From JBNPEO01 sp050490315 (lineage in GTDB: Bacteria > Actinomycetota > Actinomycetes > Actinomycetales > Micrococcaceae), in NCBI RefSeq assembly GCF_050490315.1, contig NZ_JBNPEO010000010.1, positions 1 through 64,000 of the forward strand: a stretch of DNA of 64,000 nt, given 5' to 3'. The position numbers and the translations under genes are program-made. Of the stretch, positions 1-8,353 are shown one piece after another; the stretch's first letter is position 1, and each line of letters begins with the position of its first letter. The notes under the pieces are model-generated. The model was not told the DNA's origin and did no database searches. It worked only from the letters and a program-made list of their open reading frames with translations.

Positions 1-1
1 G

Positions 2-1448
2 GGCTCTCCGTGGTTCGTGGTGAAACGGGTTCCGTGTCTTGAAAGCTGAAGGGCTCGTAGCCCTGCTGTGATGGATGTTCTCTACGCATTCATCAAGAGT
101 CAGGAGCTACGAGCCTTGATCGAGCCTACTTCCCCGCGCCCCGATGCTGCCACCGCCATTTTCAACCTGCCCGACTACCGCGTCACAGACACTGAGATCC
201 TCACTTTCGGGCAGCGACGGGTCAGCGTTGAAGCCACTGCCGAGTCCGGCTGCCCATCCTGTGGTGTGATCAGCACCCGCGTGCATTCCCGCCGCCCACA
301 ACGTCTGCGCGACATCCCTGTCGCCGGCCCAGTCGAAGTGATCTGGGCCAAGCGGAGATTCTTCTGCGATGAGTACCTTTGCCCGCGGCGGACATTCGCC
401 GAGGAGACCGCCCAGGTCCCGCGCCGCGCTCGGTCCACCCGCCGGCTCCGCGATGCCCTCGTGGCCGCCGTCATTGGATCCGGAAGGGCCGCCGCGGAAG
501 CGGCCTCCTCGTTCGGTGTCTCATGGTGGCTGGTCCAGCGGGCTCTGGATTCCGCGGCGCTGACCCTGCCTGATGTTGATGCCCTGGCACCCCGGATGCT
601 CGGCATCGATGAACACCGCTACCGTTCCGTGCGGTTCTTCCGCGACCCTTCCACCAAGGCCTGGAAACGCTACGAACCCTGGATGACGACCATTGTTGAT
701 CTGGACACCGGCCAGGTGCTCGGGATCGTGGACGGCCGCGACAGTGAGGGCGTCGGAGAATGGCTGTTCGCCCGCCCGCTTCAGTGGCGTCTGGGCGTGC
801 AGGTCGTCGCGATCGACCCTTCCGCCGCGTTCCGCAAGGCCCTGCGGATGTGGCTCCCTCGCACCGCGGTCTCGGTCGATGCGTTCCACCTCGTCAAGCT
901 CGGCAACGACATGCTCACCGAGGTCCGGCAACGTCTCACCCAGCAGGTCCATGGCCGGCGGGGACGTTCCATCGACCCGGTCTGGGCCAACCGGCGCCTG
1001 CTCCTGCGCGCCGGGGAATCACTCTCTGACCGGGCCCGGAACAGGCTCAGCACCGTGTTCGCAACCGACGACGCCACCGGAAAATTGCAGGCCGCATGGC
1101 TGGTCAAAGAGCAGCTCCGGACGCTGCTCGCCACCGGATCCCTTGCCGACGCGGCCGCCGCGAAAGAGCGCCTGCAGGCCCTGGTCGAACGCGCCGCTCA
1201 GCCGGAAACGAACCGGCTCTGGCGCACGGTCTGCCGGTGGTGGCAAGAGATTGAAGTCCTCATTGTCACCGGCGCGACAACGGCGAAAGTGGAAGCTAAC
1301 AACACCGCGATCAAGCACATAAAAAGGACAGGCCGCGGATTCACCAACGCACGCAACTACAAAACGCGTATTCTGTTGCGCAGTGCCGCCAGAACAGCGG
1401 CATGAACATTCACCACGGCAGAACATTCACCACGAACCGTGAAGAGCC
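2..1448 (+). mobile_element. ISL3-family insertion sequence
   Basis: One transposase gene is enclosed by terminal inverted repeats. The left end, 2-24, begins GGCTCT; the reverse complement of 1426-1448 matches it at 20 of 23 positions. The GGCTCT terminus and a single transposase of about 445 residues are typical of ISL3 elements. The target duplication cannot be checked because only one base of left flank is in the window. The right end is unusual: the 14 bases at 1404-1417 are repeated exactly at 1421-1434, the first copy overlapping the transposase stop, so the end is partly duplicated. Both ends and an open gene suggest an intact, possibly active copy. Confidence 0.88.
71..1405 (+). CDS. 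ISL3-family transposase
   Basis: DDE transposase that would cut and rejoin the ends of the surrounding element. The N-terminal third has a zinc-binding-like cluster (CPSCG near residue 60 and a second Cys pair near 100), followed by an HTH region and the catalytic core. Candidate acidic residues are Asp in GIDEHRY (about 180), Asp in AIDPSAAF (about 249) and Glu in KVEANN (about 408), the last within the family's typical C-terminal motif. Length is full for the family. An in-frame GTG lies one codon upstream at 68; neither start has a strong ribosome site. No frameshift was seen. Confidence 0.9.
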   Translation: MDVLYAFIKSQELRALIEPTSPRPDAATAIFNLPDYRVTDTEILTFGQRRVSVEATAESGCPSCGVISTRVHSRRPQRLRDIPVAGPVEVIWAKRRFFCDEYLCPRRTFAEETAQVPRRARSTRRLRDALVAAVIGSGRAAAEAASSFGVSWWLVQRALDSAALTLPDVDALAPRMLGIDEHRYRSVRFFRDPSTKAWKRYEPWMTTIVDLDTGQVLGIVDGRDSEGVGEWLFARPLQWRLGVQVVAIDPSAAFRKALRMWLPRTAVSVDAFHLVKLGNDMLTEVRQRLTQQVHGRRGRSIDPVWANRRLLLRAGESLSDRARNRLSTVFATDDATGKLQAAWLVKEQLRTLLATGSLADAAAAKERLQALVERAAQPETNRLWRTVCRWWQEIEVLIVTGATTAKVEANNTAIKHIKRTGRGFTNARNYKTRILLRSAARTAA

Positions 1449-1547
1449 GCTTACAGTGGGTGCGTCGGGTTACCCCGGCAAGTACCGAAAAGGCCAAGCT
1501 AGCTCGGCCTGAAAAGCATTTCTCCAGCAACGGAAAGAGGTAGGCAA

Positions 1548-1832
1548 ATGAGCACCGAATTCAATCCGGAAAATGTAGAGAACACCACTGAAGGCATCTT
1601 CAACAATGAGGGCGGCCTGAACAATCCGGATGGTGAGCGTCAGCCCACCGAGGGTAATGACCCGAATGGACAGCAGCAAGAGGGCGGCTTCGGCGGCCTC
1701 GGCGATTTGTCCGGCAAGGCCAACGAGGCTGTAGACGGCTTGCAAGAGCAGCACAGTGACAAGCTCGGTGGCTTCGGCGACAAGGCCAACGAAATGATCG
1801 ATGGTGCGCAAGAAAAGTTTGGCAACAACTAG
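1548..1832 (+). CDS. small hydrophilic acidic protein of unknown function
   Basis: A 94-residue protein, very polar and rich in Asn, Gly, Glu and Gln, without membrane segments. The C-terminal half holds two similar units: GDLSGKANEAVDGLQEQ and GFGDKANEMIDGAQEK, each looking like a short amphipathic helix of the type seen in small stress-associated or Rv0909-like antitoxin proteins. That similarity is weak and I assign no function. AGAGG lies 8 bases before the ATG, which supports the start. The gene stands alone after the insertion sequence and is followed by a strong palindrome. No toxin-like partner is adjacent. Confidence 0.7.
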   Translation: MSTEFNPENVENTTEGIFNNEGGLNNPDGERQPTEGNDPNGQQQEGGFGGLGDLSGKANEAVDGLQEQHSDKLGGFGDKANEMIDGAQEKFGNN

Positions 1833-1859
1833 CGCCATCCCCCAAGTCAACTAGATAGT

Positions 1860-1897
1860 CATTGTGGCTGTTCCCTTCGAAGGGAACAGCCACAATG
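1860..1897. terminator. perfect 38-bp palindrome, likely bidirectional terminator
   Basis: Two 19-base arms, centred on CTTCGAAG at 1878/1879, are perfectly complementary with no spacer. It lies 27 bases after the small hydrophilic gene and 88 bases before the S9 peptidase. The run of T after it is short (TTGTCTC), so termination rests on the stem. Confidence 0.65.
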
Positions 1898-1985
1898 TTG
1901 TCTCAGGTGGGTTAGGCCTGAAGTAAACGTTTCACTCTGAGTGAAAGCCCTGTAATTTAGCTCACAATCCGGCTTGGATGGAGCT

Positions 1986-4070
1986 ATGACTTCTTCCACA
2001 CCGTTCCACAACATGGATCACTATTTGGCCATCCCCCGAGTTAGCGGCCTGGCCCTCAGCCCGGACGGGAAGCGACTCGTCACTACCGTGGCAACGCTCA
2101 ACAACAAGGCCACCGAGTACAAGTCGGCGTTGTGGGAGTTGGACCCGGAAGGTGCCCGGCCCGCGCGTCGTATTACTCGAAGCGCCAAAGGCGAGGCCGG
2201 TGCTGTGTTTACAGCCAGCGGCGACCTGTATTTCACCTCCGCCCGGCCCGATCCTGAAACCTCGGAAGATGACCCGGTCAACGCACTGTGGCTCTTGCCG
2301 GCTGCTGGTGGCGAGGCTCGTGTGGTCTTATCCCGTGCTGGCGGAATCTCTGAGGTTCTTACTGCTTCCGCAGCCGAGGCGACTTTTGTTTCGGCCTCGG
2401 TTTTGCCCGGCGCCGCTGACGAAAGCGAAGACGAGGAGCGCCGCAAGTCCCGCAAGGACAAGTCAGTCGCAGCTATCCTCCACAGTGGATACCCGGTGCG
2501 TTATTGGGACGCTGACCTTGGGCCCGCGGAGCCGCGCCTGTTCGCCATCGAACCCGATACACAAGCTGATACAGAGAAGCGTGCTGACGCAGCGGCAGTA
2601 CCCACCACCGTGGACGCGCTGCCACCACTAAAGCTCCGCAACCTCACCCCACACGTGCGTGGACAGCTGCGCGAGAGTCACAGCTCCGTGAGCCCGGACG
2701 GCAAAACCATCTACACCACCCTGAACCGAGGTGTGGCACGCGGCGACATGCGCGGCGATCTTGTTTCCGTGGACACCGAGTCCGGAACCATGCGGACACT
2801 TTTGGATACCGAAGGATTGGACTTTTACGCTGGGCCGGTGAGCCCGGACAATGGGACGCTGGCGTTTGTCGCGGAGTCGCATACCACCCCGCAGGAAGCG
2901 CCGCGCGTCCGGATGAACCTTCTGGATGTTGCCACGGGCCAGTCCCGTGAGCTCGCCCCCGATTGGGACAGGTGGGGGCACCCAGTGGCGTGGCTTCCAG
3001 ACGGCAGCTCAGTATTGGTTACAGCTGACGACGACGGCGCCTCGCCGCTGTTCGCCGTCTCGGTGGCTGACGGGGCCGTCACCCGGGTGACGAAGGATGC
3101 CTCGGCGTACACGAATGTTCTGGTTGCGCCGGACGGCAAAACGGCCTACGCGCTGCGCAGCTCCTACGAGTTTCCCTCCGAGGTGGTGCGCATTGATCTT
3201 GCAAGTGGTGAAGTGACACGCCTGCAAGCTCCCGCCGAACGGCCCTCCTTCCCGGGAAAACTGGAGCGTGTTGAGACCGCCGCAGCGGATGGTGTCCGGG
3301 TCCCCGGCTACTTGGCCTTGCCGGAGGGTGCTTCGGAAGCAAACCCGGCTCCGCTACTGCTCTGGATTCATGGCGGGCCTTTGGGTTCGTGGAATGCGTG
3401 GACCTGGCGTTGGAACCCGTGGCTGCTCACTGCCAAGGGATATGCAGTGCTCTTGCCAGATCCGGCACTGTCAACCGGTTACGGTCAGGACTACATTCAA
3501 CGCGGTTGGGGCGACTGGGGTAAAAACCCGTACACCGACTTGATGGCGCTGACCGATGCTGTGGAAAAACGTACAGACATCGATCACACACGCACCGCCG
3601 CAATGGGTGGTTCCTTCGGCGGGTACATGGCCAACTGGGTTGCCGGAAACACTGACCGGTTTAAGGCAATCGTCACCCACGCCAGCCTGTGGGCACTGGA
3701 TCAGTTTGGCGCCACCACGGATGCGGCAATGTATTGGCTCAAAGAGATGACCCCAGAAATGATTGAGGCCAACTCGCCTCACCACCACGTGGAGAACATC
3801 AGTACACCCATGCTGGTGGTACACGGAGACAAGGACTACCGTGTGCCGATCGGCGAAGGTTTGCGTCTTTGGTATGAGCTGCTTTCCAAGTCCAAGCTCG
3901 CCGCTGACGACGACGGTAAAACTCCGCACCGCTTTTTGTACTTCCCAGATGAAAACCACTGGGTCCTACAGCCGCAGCACTCGAAGGTTTGGTACGGCGT
4001 GGTTGAGCAGTTCTTGGCCAAGCATGTTTTGGACAAAGACCTTGGCCTGCCAGAAACTCTAGGTTTGTAA
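1986..4070 (+). CDS. S9-family (prolyl oligopeptidase-like) serine peptidase
   Basis: Cytoplasmic dipeptidyl/acylaminoacyl peptidase that removes dipeptides or acyl-amino acids from short peptides. Residues 1 to about 400 form the beta-propeller, with WD-like strands such as SPDGKRLVTT; the rest is an alpha/beta hydrolase domain. The catalytic triad is visible: Ser543 in GGSFGGYMAN, Asp617 in HGDKDYRVP and His658 in DENHW. No signal peptide is present. An in-frame TTG exists at 1974, but ATG 1986 is preferred. GGATGGAG lies just before it, though only 2 bases away, which is short. The gene appears monocistronic, and the 694-residue length is normal for the family. Confidence 0.9.
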   Translation: MTSSTPFHNMDHYLAIPRVSGLALSPDGKRLVTTVATLNNKATEYKSALWELDPEGARPARRITRSAKGEAGAVFTASGDLYFTSARPDPETSEDDPVNALWLLPAAGGEARVVLSRAGGISEVLTASAAEATFVSASVLPGAADESEDEERRKSRKDKSVAAILHSGYPVRYWDADLGPAEPRLFAIEPDTQADTEKRADAAAVPTTVDALPPLKLRNLTPHVRGQLRESHSSVSPDGKTIYTTLNRGVARGDMRGDLVSVDTESGTMRTLLDTEGLDFYAGPVSPDNGTLAFVAESHTTPQEAPRVRMNLLDVATGQSRELAPDWDRWGHPVAWLPDGSSVLVTADDDGASPLFAVSVADGAVTRVTKDASAYTNVLVAPDGKTAYALRSSYEFPSEVVRIDLASGEVTRLQAPAERPSFPGKLERVETAAADGVRVPGYLALPEGASEANPAPLLLWIHGGPLGSWNAWTWRWNPWLLTAKGYAVLLPDPALSTGYGQDYIQRGWGDWGKNPYTDLMALTDAVEKRTDIDHTRTAAMGGSFGGYMANWVAGNTDRFKAIVTHASLWALDQFGATTDAAMYWLKEMTPEMIEANSPHHHVENISTPMLVVHGDKDYRVPIGEGLRLWYELLSKSKLAADDDGKTPHRFLYFPDENHWVLQPQHSKVWYGVVEQFLAKHVLDKDLGLPETLGL

Positions 4071-4154
4071 ACCCGGGTTCTAGGAAAGCTCAAACTATCC
4101 GCTTGGTCACTGTTGCAGTAACCAGCGTTGGGCACAGTGTGGGTGGGCCGTACT

Positions 4155-4673
4155 ATGGGGAACGTGAGTTCCACGTTCCAGATTCGGCCCGCCCGCACTT
4201 CCGACGTCCCCGCCATCAAAGCATTGGTGGCGCCGCTGGCCGAAGAGCGAATTTTGATCGCCAAGGAATCCGTGGCGTACTACGAGGCCCTTCAAGAGTT
4301 CCGCGTGGCAGTCACCGAAGACGGAACAGTGATTGGGTGCGGAGCCTTGCACATTATGTGGGAGGACCTCGGAGAAATCCGCACTCTTGCCACTGACAGC
4401 GCTTGGCGTGGCCGGGGTGTGGGGCACCAGTTGGTCACCCGGTTGCTCAAAGACGCCGTGGAAATTGGCGTTAGCCGGCTTTTTTGCCTGACTTTTGAAG
4501 TGGACTTCTTTCAAAAGCACGGCTTCGAAGTGATGGCGGTACAAAGCGGTGTTGACCCTGCCGTGTACTCCGAGCTTCTGCGTTCCCACGACGAAGGTGT
4601 GGCCGAATTTTTGGACTTGGCCCGCGTTAAACCGAACACCCTTGGCAACACCCGGATGATTCGCGCTCTCTAA
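4155..4673 (+). CDS. argA: amino-acid N-acetyltransferase (ArgA, actinobacterial GNAT type)
   Basis: GNAT enzyme expected to acetylate glutamate or glutamine with acetyl-CoA, the first step of arginine biosynthesis. It resembles the short stand-alone M. tuberculosis type (Rv2747): RPARTSDVPAIKALV at the start, GCGALHIMWEDLGEIRTLA, and the closing GVAEFLDLARVKPNTLGN. The acetyl-CoA loop reads RGRGVGHQL at about residue 85. There is no amino-acid-kinase domain, unlike enterobacterial ArgA. Starts at TTG 4128, ATG 4155 and GTG 4164 are in frame; 4155 has GGGTGGG 7 bases upstream. No other arginine genes are adjacent. Confidence 0.82.
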   Translation: MGNVSSTFQIRPARTSDVPAIKALVAPLAEERILIAKESVAYYEALQEFRVAVTEDGTVIGCGALHIMWEDLGEIRTLATDSAWRGRGVGHQLVTRLLKDAVEIGVSRLFCLTFEVDFFQKHGFEVMAVQSGVDPAVYSELLRSHDEGVAEFLDLARVKPNTLGNTRMIRAL

Positions 4674-4775
4674 ACATTCCAGTAGGCAAATTCCTCTACC
4701 CTGCACGGCGCCACGCGAGTATGGTCTGCTTTAGGTTTCAATTCTCAAAGCAGCCAGCAAACAGGGAGTTTCGCC

Positions 4776-5777
4776 ATGAAAAAACTTATCAACGATCCGC
4801 GTGCAGTAGTGGACGAATCCGTAGAGGGATTTGGTCTAGCCCACGCCGACCTCGTGACAGTTAACACCGAGCCGATGTACATCACGCGCAAAGATGCGCC
4901 GGTGGCCGGCAAAGTCGGTTTGGTTTCCGGCGGCGGTAGCGGCCACGAACCACTTCACGCCGGTTACGTAGGCTTCGGAATGCTCGACGCCGCAGTGCCC
5001 GGCGCCGTTTTCACCTCCCCAACACCTGACCAGATTATTCCGGCCACTCTGGCCGTTAACTCAGGTGCCGGCGTCGTACATATTGTGAAGAACTACACCG
5101 GTGACGTGCTCAACTTTGAGACCGCGGCGGAGATGGCGGAGGCGGAAGGCGTACAGGTGCGCACCGTTTTAGTGAACGACGACGTCGCGGTAGAAGATTC
5201 GCTCTACACCGCCGGGCGGCGCGGGGTGGGCGGCACTGTTTTGGTTGAGAAAATTGCCGGCGCCGCGGCCGAACGCGGCGATGACCTGGACGCCGTTGCG
5301 GCCATCGGAAACAGAGTCAACGAGAACGTTCGTACTATGGGTGTGGCGCTCTCCGCATGCACCGTTCCACACGCAGGTGTGCCCAGCTTTGACCTCGAAG
5401 AGAACGAGATTGAGATTGGAATCGGCATTCATGGCGAACCTGGCCGGCACAAGATCGCAATGGAAAACGCTGACGGAATCACCGCCCGCCTCCTAGAACC
5501 AGTCACCTCTGATCTAGGGCTTAAGTCCGGGGAGAACGTGCTGCTCTTTGTCAACGGAATGGGCGGGACACCACTGAGCGAGCTATACATCGTCTACCGC
5601 AAGGCACATGCGCTGCTCGCCGACGCCGGAGTCACCGTGGAACGCTCGCTGGTGGGCAACTACATCACCGCACTCGAAATGCAGGGCTGCTCCATCTCTG
5701 TGCTGCGACTCGACGAGGAAATGACCCAACTCTGGGACGCGCCAGTGCACACCGCAGCACTGCGCTGGGGGAAGTGA
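4776..5777 (+). CDS. dhaK: PTS-dependent dihydroxyacetone kinase, substrate-binding subunit DhaK
   Basis: Binds dihydroxyacetone covalently as a hemiaminal on a histidine and presents it to DhaL for phosphorylation. The 333-residue length is typical. Visible motifs are GGGSGHEPLHAG near residue 52, NYTGDVLNFETAAEMA and GIGIHGEPG, in which His219 is the expected substrate-linked residue. CAGGGAG lies 8 bases before the ATG. It is first in a three-gene operon: dhaL starts one base after its stop. The PTS-type subunit split (K, L, M), rather than a single ATP-dependent kinase, means the phosphate comes from phosphoenolpyruvate through enzyme I, which is not in this window. Confidence 0.96.
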   Translation: MKKLINDPRAVVDESVEGFGLAHADLVTVNTEPMYITRKDAPVAGKVGLVSGGGSGHEPLHAGYVGFGMLDAAVPGAVFTSPTPDQIIPATLAVNSGAGVVHIVKNYTGDVLNFETAAEMAEAEGVQVRTVLVNDDVAVEDSLYTAGRRGVGGTVLVEKIAGAAAERGDDLDAVAAIGNRVNENVRTMGVALSACTVPHAGVPSFDLEENEIEIGIGIHGEPGRHKIAMENADGITARLLEPVTSDLGLKSGENVLLFVNGMGGTPLSELYIVYRKAHALLADAGVTVERSLVGNYITALEMQGCSISVLRLDEEMTQLWDAPVHTAALRWGK

Positions 5778-5778
5778 A

Positions 5779-6450
5779 ATGACAGAAACGCTTGATACAG
5801 GATGGGCTATTCGCTGGCTTCAGGGCTGTGCCGAAGTGATCGCCGCACACCGCGAGGAACTGATGAACTTGGACAGGGCCATTGGCGACGCTGATCACGG
5901 CGAAAACATGGACCGCGGCTTCCAAGCAGTTATCCAGAAGCTCTCCGAAACGCCTCCTGAGAGTCCCGGCGCCGCGTTTAAACTCACCGCCATGACGCTG
6001 ATGTCCAAGGTGGGCGGGGCCGCCGGTCCCCTCTACGGGACAGCATTCTTGCGTGCAGCTACAGCGGTGGGCGAGGTGCCAGAGCTCGACGGCACGTTGC
6101 TGTCCACCGCTCTTACCGCAGCTCGCGACGGCATTGTTGCCCGCGGCAAGGCCGAAGTGGGTGACAAAACCATGATTGACGCGTGGACTCCGGCGGTCGA
6201 AGCGGCACAAAAGGCCGCAGCGCAGGATCCATCCGGCGTCGTAGCTGTCCTTGAAGCCGCAGCGCTTGCCGCCGAAGCTGGTGCCGTGGCGACTGACCCA
6301 CTGGTGGCGCGCAAGGGGCGGGCTAGCTATTTGGGGGAGCGAAGCGCCGGGCATCGAGATCCAGGTGCGGCCTCCACTGCCTTGTTGTTGCGAGCAGCCG
6401 TTGATGCAGCTGGCTCTGCAGATTCAGCTGACGCTGGGGCTCCGGCATGA
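5779..6450 (+). CDS. dhaL: dihydroxyacetone kinase ADP-binding subunit DhaL
   Basis: Carries tightly bound ADP/ATP-Mg and transfers phosphate to the substrate held by DhaK. The metal-binding motif GDADHGENMDRGF is at about residues 34-46, the aspartates being the expected Mg ligands. The nucleotide-lid motif SYLGERSAGHRDPGA comes near the C-terminus, around residues 184-198. At 223 residues it is slightly longer than the usual 210; the extra is an Ala/Asp-rich tail. It begins one base after dhaK and its stop overlaps the dhaM start in an ATGA, so translational coupling is likely. Confidence 0.95.
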   Translation: MTETLDTGWAIRWLQGCAEVIAAHREELMNLDRAIGDADHGENMDRGFQAVIQKLSETPPESPGAAFKLTAMTLMSKVGGAAGPLYGTAFLRAATAVGEVPELDGTLLSTALTAARDGIVARGKAEVGDKTMIDAWTPAVEAAQKAAAQDPSGVVAVLEAAALAAEAGAVATDPLVARKGRASYLGERSAGHRDPGAASTALLLRAAVDAAGSADSADAGAPA

Positions 6451-7145
6451 CGGTGGGCTTGGTAGTCGTCTCGCACAGTTCAAAAATCGCTGAAGGTGCC
6501 GTGGAACTCGCCGCCCAAATGGCTCCGGACGTCAAAATTGTGGCCGCCGGTGGCACGGATGATGGCCGAATTGGGACCAGCCTGGAGTTGGTCATGGATG
6601 CCATGGGCTCCGCCGAATCAGGTGGTGGTGTGGTGGTCCTGACTGACTTGGGATCGGCTGTGATGACAGCCGAATCGGCGCTCGAGTTCATTGGCTCTCC
6701 GCCGGATATCCTGCTGGCCGACGCGCCCCTGGTGGAAGGTTTGGTGGCTGCTGCTGTGGCTGCCCAGGGTGGCGGAACGCTGGAGCAGGTCAAGTCCGCA
6801 GCTGAGCATGCTTTACTGCCCGCGGGATTTGGTGCTGCTGCCACTGCCACTTCCGGTGCAACTGGTGCAGGGCTCGCCGAGACTGCTCCGGCTGTGACCG
6901 GCGAGTTCGTTCTACCCAACCAGCTCGGCTTGCACGCCCGGCCCGCCGCGGTGTTGGCCGGAGCGCTCTCAGCCCTCGACGTTGAGATTGAAATCAACGG
7001 GGTGGACGCGCAATCGATCATGATGTTGATGAGCTTGGCCGCGAAACAGGGCAGCACACTTTCGGTTCGTGCCACCGGGCCCGATGCGCAGAAAGCAGTG
7101 GACTTTGTGGGCCAAAAAGTCCAAGAGGGCTTCGGCGAACTCTAA
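6447..7145 (+). CDS. dhaM: DhaM phosphotransferase fused to HPr
   Basis: Relays phosphate from the PTS to the ADP bound on DhaL. Residues 1 to about 130 are the EIIA-like DhaM domain, with active His10 in VVVSHSS. A short Ala/Thr-rich linker follows, then an HPr domain from about 148, with NQLGLHARPAAV (His163 as the phosphorylated residue) and the helix SIMMLMSLAAKQG. Unlike the E. coli protein, no enzyme I-like third domain is present, so a general enzyme I must donate the phosphate. Overlaps dhaL by 4 bases. The operon ends in a long inverted repeat. Confidence 0.93.
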   Translation: MTVGLVVVSHSSKIAEGAVELAAQMAPDVKIVAAGGTDDGRIGTSLELVMDAMGSAESGGGVVVLTDLGSAVMTAESALEFIGSPPDILLADAPLVEGLVAAAVAAQGGGTLEQVKSAAEHALLPAGFGAAATATSGATGAGLAETAPAVTGEFVLPNQLGLHARPAAVLAGALSALDVEIEINGVDAQSIMMLMSLAAKQGSTLSVRATGPDAQKAVDFVGQKVQEGFGEL

Positions 7146-7183
7146 GCCCCCCGCCAACTCGCCCTTCTCACCTGAGCCGTCTT

Positions 7184-7259
7184 CACCCCCCGCCGAGTTG
7201 GCATTTAATGCTGATGTTTTCGCAGAACATTGGCATTAAATGCACACTCGGCGGGGGTG
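7184..7259. repeat. long inverted repeat, probable bidirectional terminator or REP-like element
   Basis: Arms 7184-7217 and 7226-7259 are complementary over about 34 bases with few mismatches, around an 8-base loop. The outer part is C-rich (CACCCCCCGCCGAG), the inner part AT-rich (GGCATTTAATG). A partial third copy of the outer segment lies at 7147-7160. It sits between the convergent dhaKLM operon and mutY, where it can end both transcripts. The size and extra copy suggest a mobile palindromic repeat rather than a simple terminator. Confidence 0.7.
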
Positions 7260-7270
7260 ACGGAGGGAAA

Positions 7271-8257
7271 TTAGCTCGGGAGTTGGATTCCGGCAGGGGA
7301 GCGTTTGGCCAGACCGTCGTTCACCAGCCCAGCAAGGATACGTTCCAGCCGTTCGGGCTCAGGATTAAGCCCATGCAACGCCGCCAGAGGCACCGAGATG
7401 CACTCCGAATCCAAATGCAGATCCACCGGAGCCACAAAAAACGCACCCTCGGCCACCGGCTGCTCAGCTTCACGCAACACAGCCATCACTGCGCCACGCA
7501 ATTGCCGGTCAGTCCCGTGCCACGGCTGACCTTTAGGAATGTACGACGGCGGCGGCTGGCCTTGGGCGCGCCACTGACACTGTGCAGCTACCGGACACTG
7601 CGCACACTTGGGTGATCGGGCGGTACAGATCAAGGCTCCAAGCTCCATGACTGCCGCATTCCACATCACCGATGCGGCCGGATCTTCGGGCAGAAGTTCA
7701 TTCGCCAATTGAGTTTCGGCCGCCGTCAAAGATTGCGCCGGCAACGCCGTACCTGAGACTAAGCGGGCATGCACCCGGCGAATATTCGTATCCACCACGG
7801 TAGTGCGGCGCCCGTAGGCGAACGCTGACACAGCAGCAGCGGTGTAACTACCCACGCCTGGGAGCGAAAGGAGGTCTTGGTACGCGGCCGGGACCACGCC
7901 GTCGTACGCTTCCGTAATAGCTATTGCGGCGGCATGTAAGCGTAAGGCCCGGCGCGGGTAGCCCAGCCGGCCCCATGCGCGTACTGCCTCACCGCTGGGC
8001 TCGGCAGCCAGCGCATCGGGTGTTGGCCAGCGTTGCATCCACTGTTCCCACACAGGCAAAACCCTCACCACCGGGGTTTGCTGGAGCATAATTTCGCTCA
8101 CCAAAATTCCCCAAGCAGTACACTCAGGGCTGTTCCTCAACAATGTCCGCCAGGGTAGGTCGCGGCCGTTGTTATGGAACCAGTCAGCGAGTTTGTTGTG
8201 CAGCAAACTCAGCGTGGCCGGCTCCGGGACGCTGCTGAGATGGGAAGTGGTACCCAT
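7271..8257 (-). CDS. mutY: A/G-specific adenine glycosylase MutY
   Basis: Removes adenine mispaired with 8-oxoguanine or guanine in base-excision repair. Visible features are catalytic Glu55 in SEIMLQQT, the helix-hairpin-helix at 131-145 (LPGVGSYTAAAV), catalytic Asp156 in VVDTNIRR, and the 4Fe-4S ligands Cys211, Cys218, Cys221 and Cys227. After the cluster only about 100 residues remain, so the MutT-like C-terminal domain is short or degenerate, as in many actinobacterial MutY proteins. It is divergent from the WXG100-like gene. Its nearness to disA and radA resembles the mutY-disA-radA neighbourhood of other Actinobacteria. The ribosome site is weak. Confidence 0.95.
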   Translation of the reverse strand: MGTTSHLSSVPEPATLSLLHNKLADWFHNNGRDLPWRTLLRNSPECTAWGILVSEIMLQQTPVVRVLPVWEQWMQRWPTPDALAAEPSGEAVRAWGRLGYPRRALRLHAAAIAITEAYDGVVPAAYQDLLSLPGVGSYTAAAVSAFAYGRRTTVVDTNIRRVHARLVSGTALPAQSLTAAETQLANELLPEDPAASVMWNAAVMELGALICTARSPKCAQCPVAAQCQWRAQGQPPPSYIPKGQPWHGTDRQLRGAVMAVLREAEQPVAEGAFFVAPVDLHLDSECISVPLAALHGLNPEPERLERILAGLVNDGLAKRSPAGIQLPS

Positions 8258-8353
8258 CGACGGGGTGAGTGAGGGTGTAATAGTTTCGATGTATCCACTC
8301 TATTTGAAGAGCGAAAGTCGCGAGCGTGGAGCAGGAATGGATGGGGGAAATCG

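Noticed and set aside
4107..4706. Antisense open frame over argA
   Set aside because: It covers the well-recognised acetyltransferase on the other strand and has no homology-like pattern or ribosome site.
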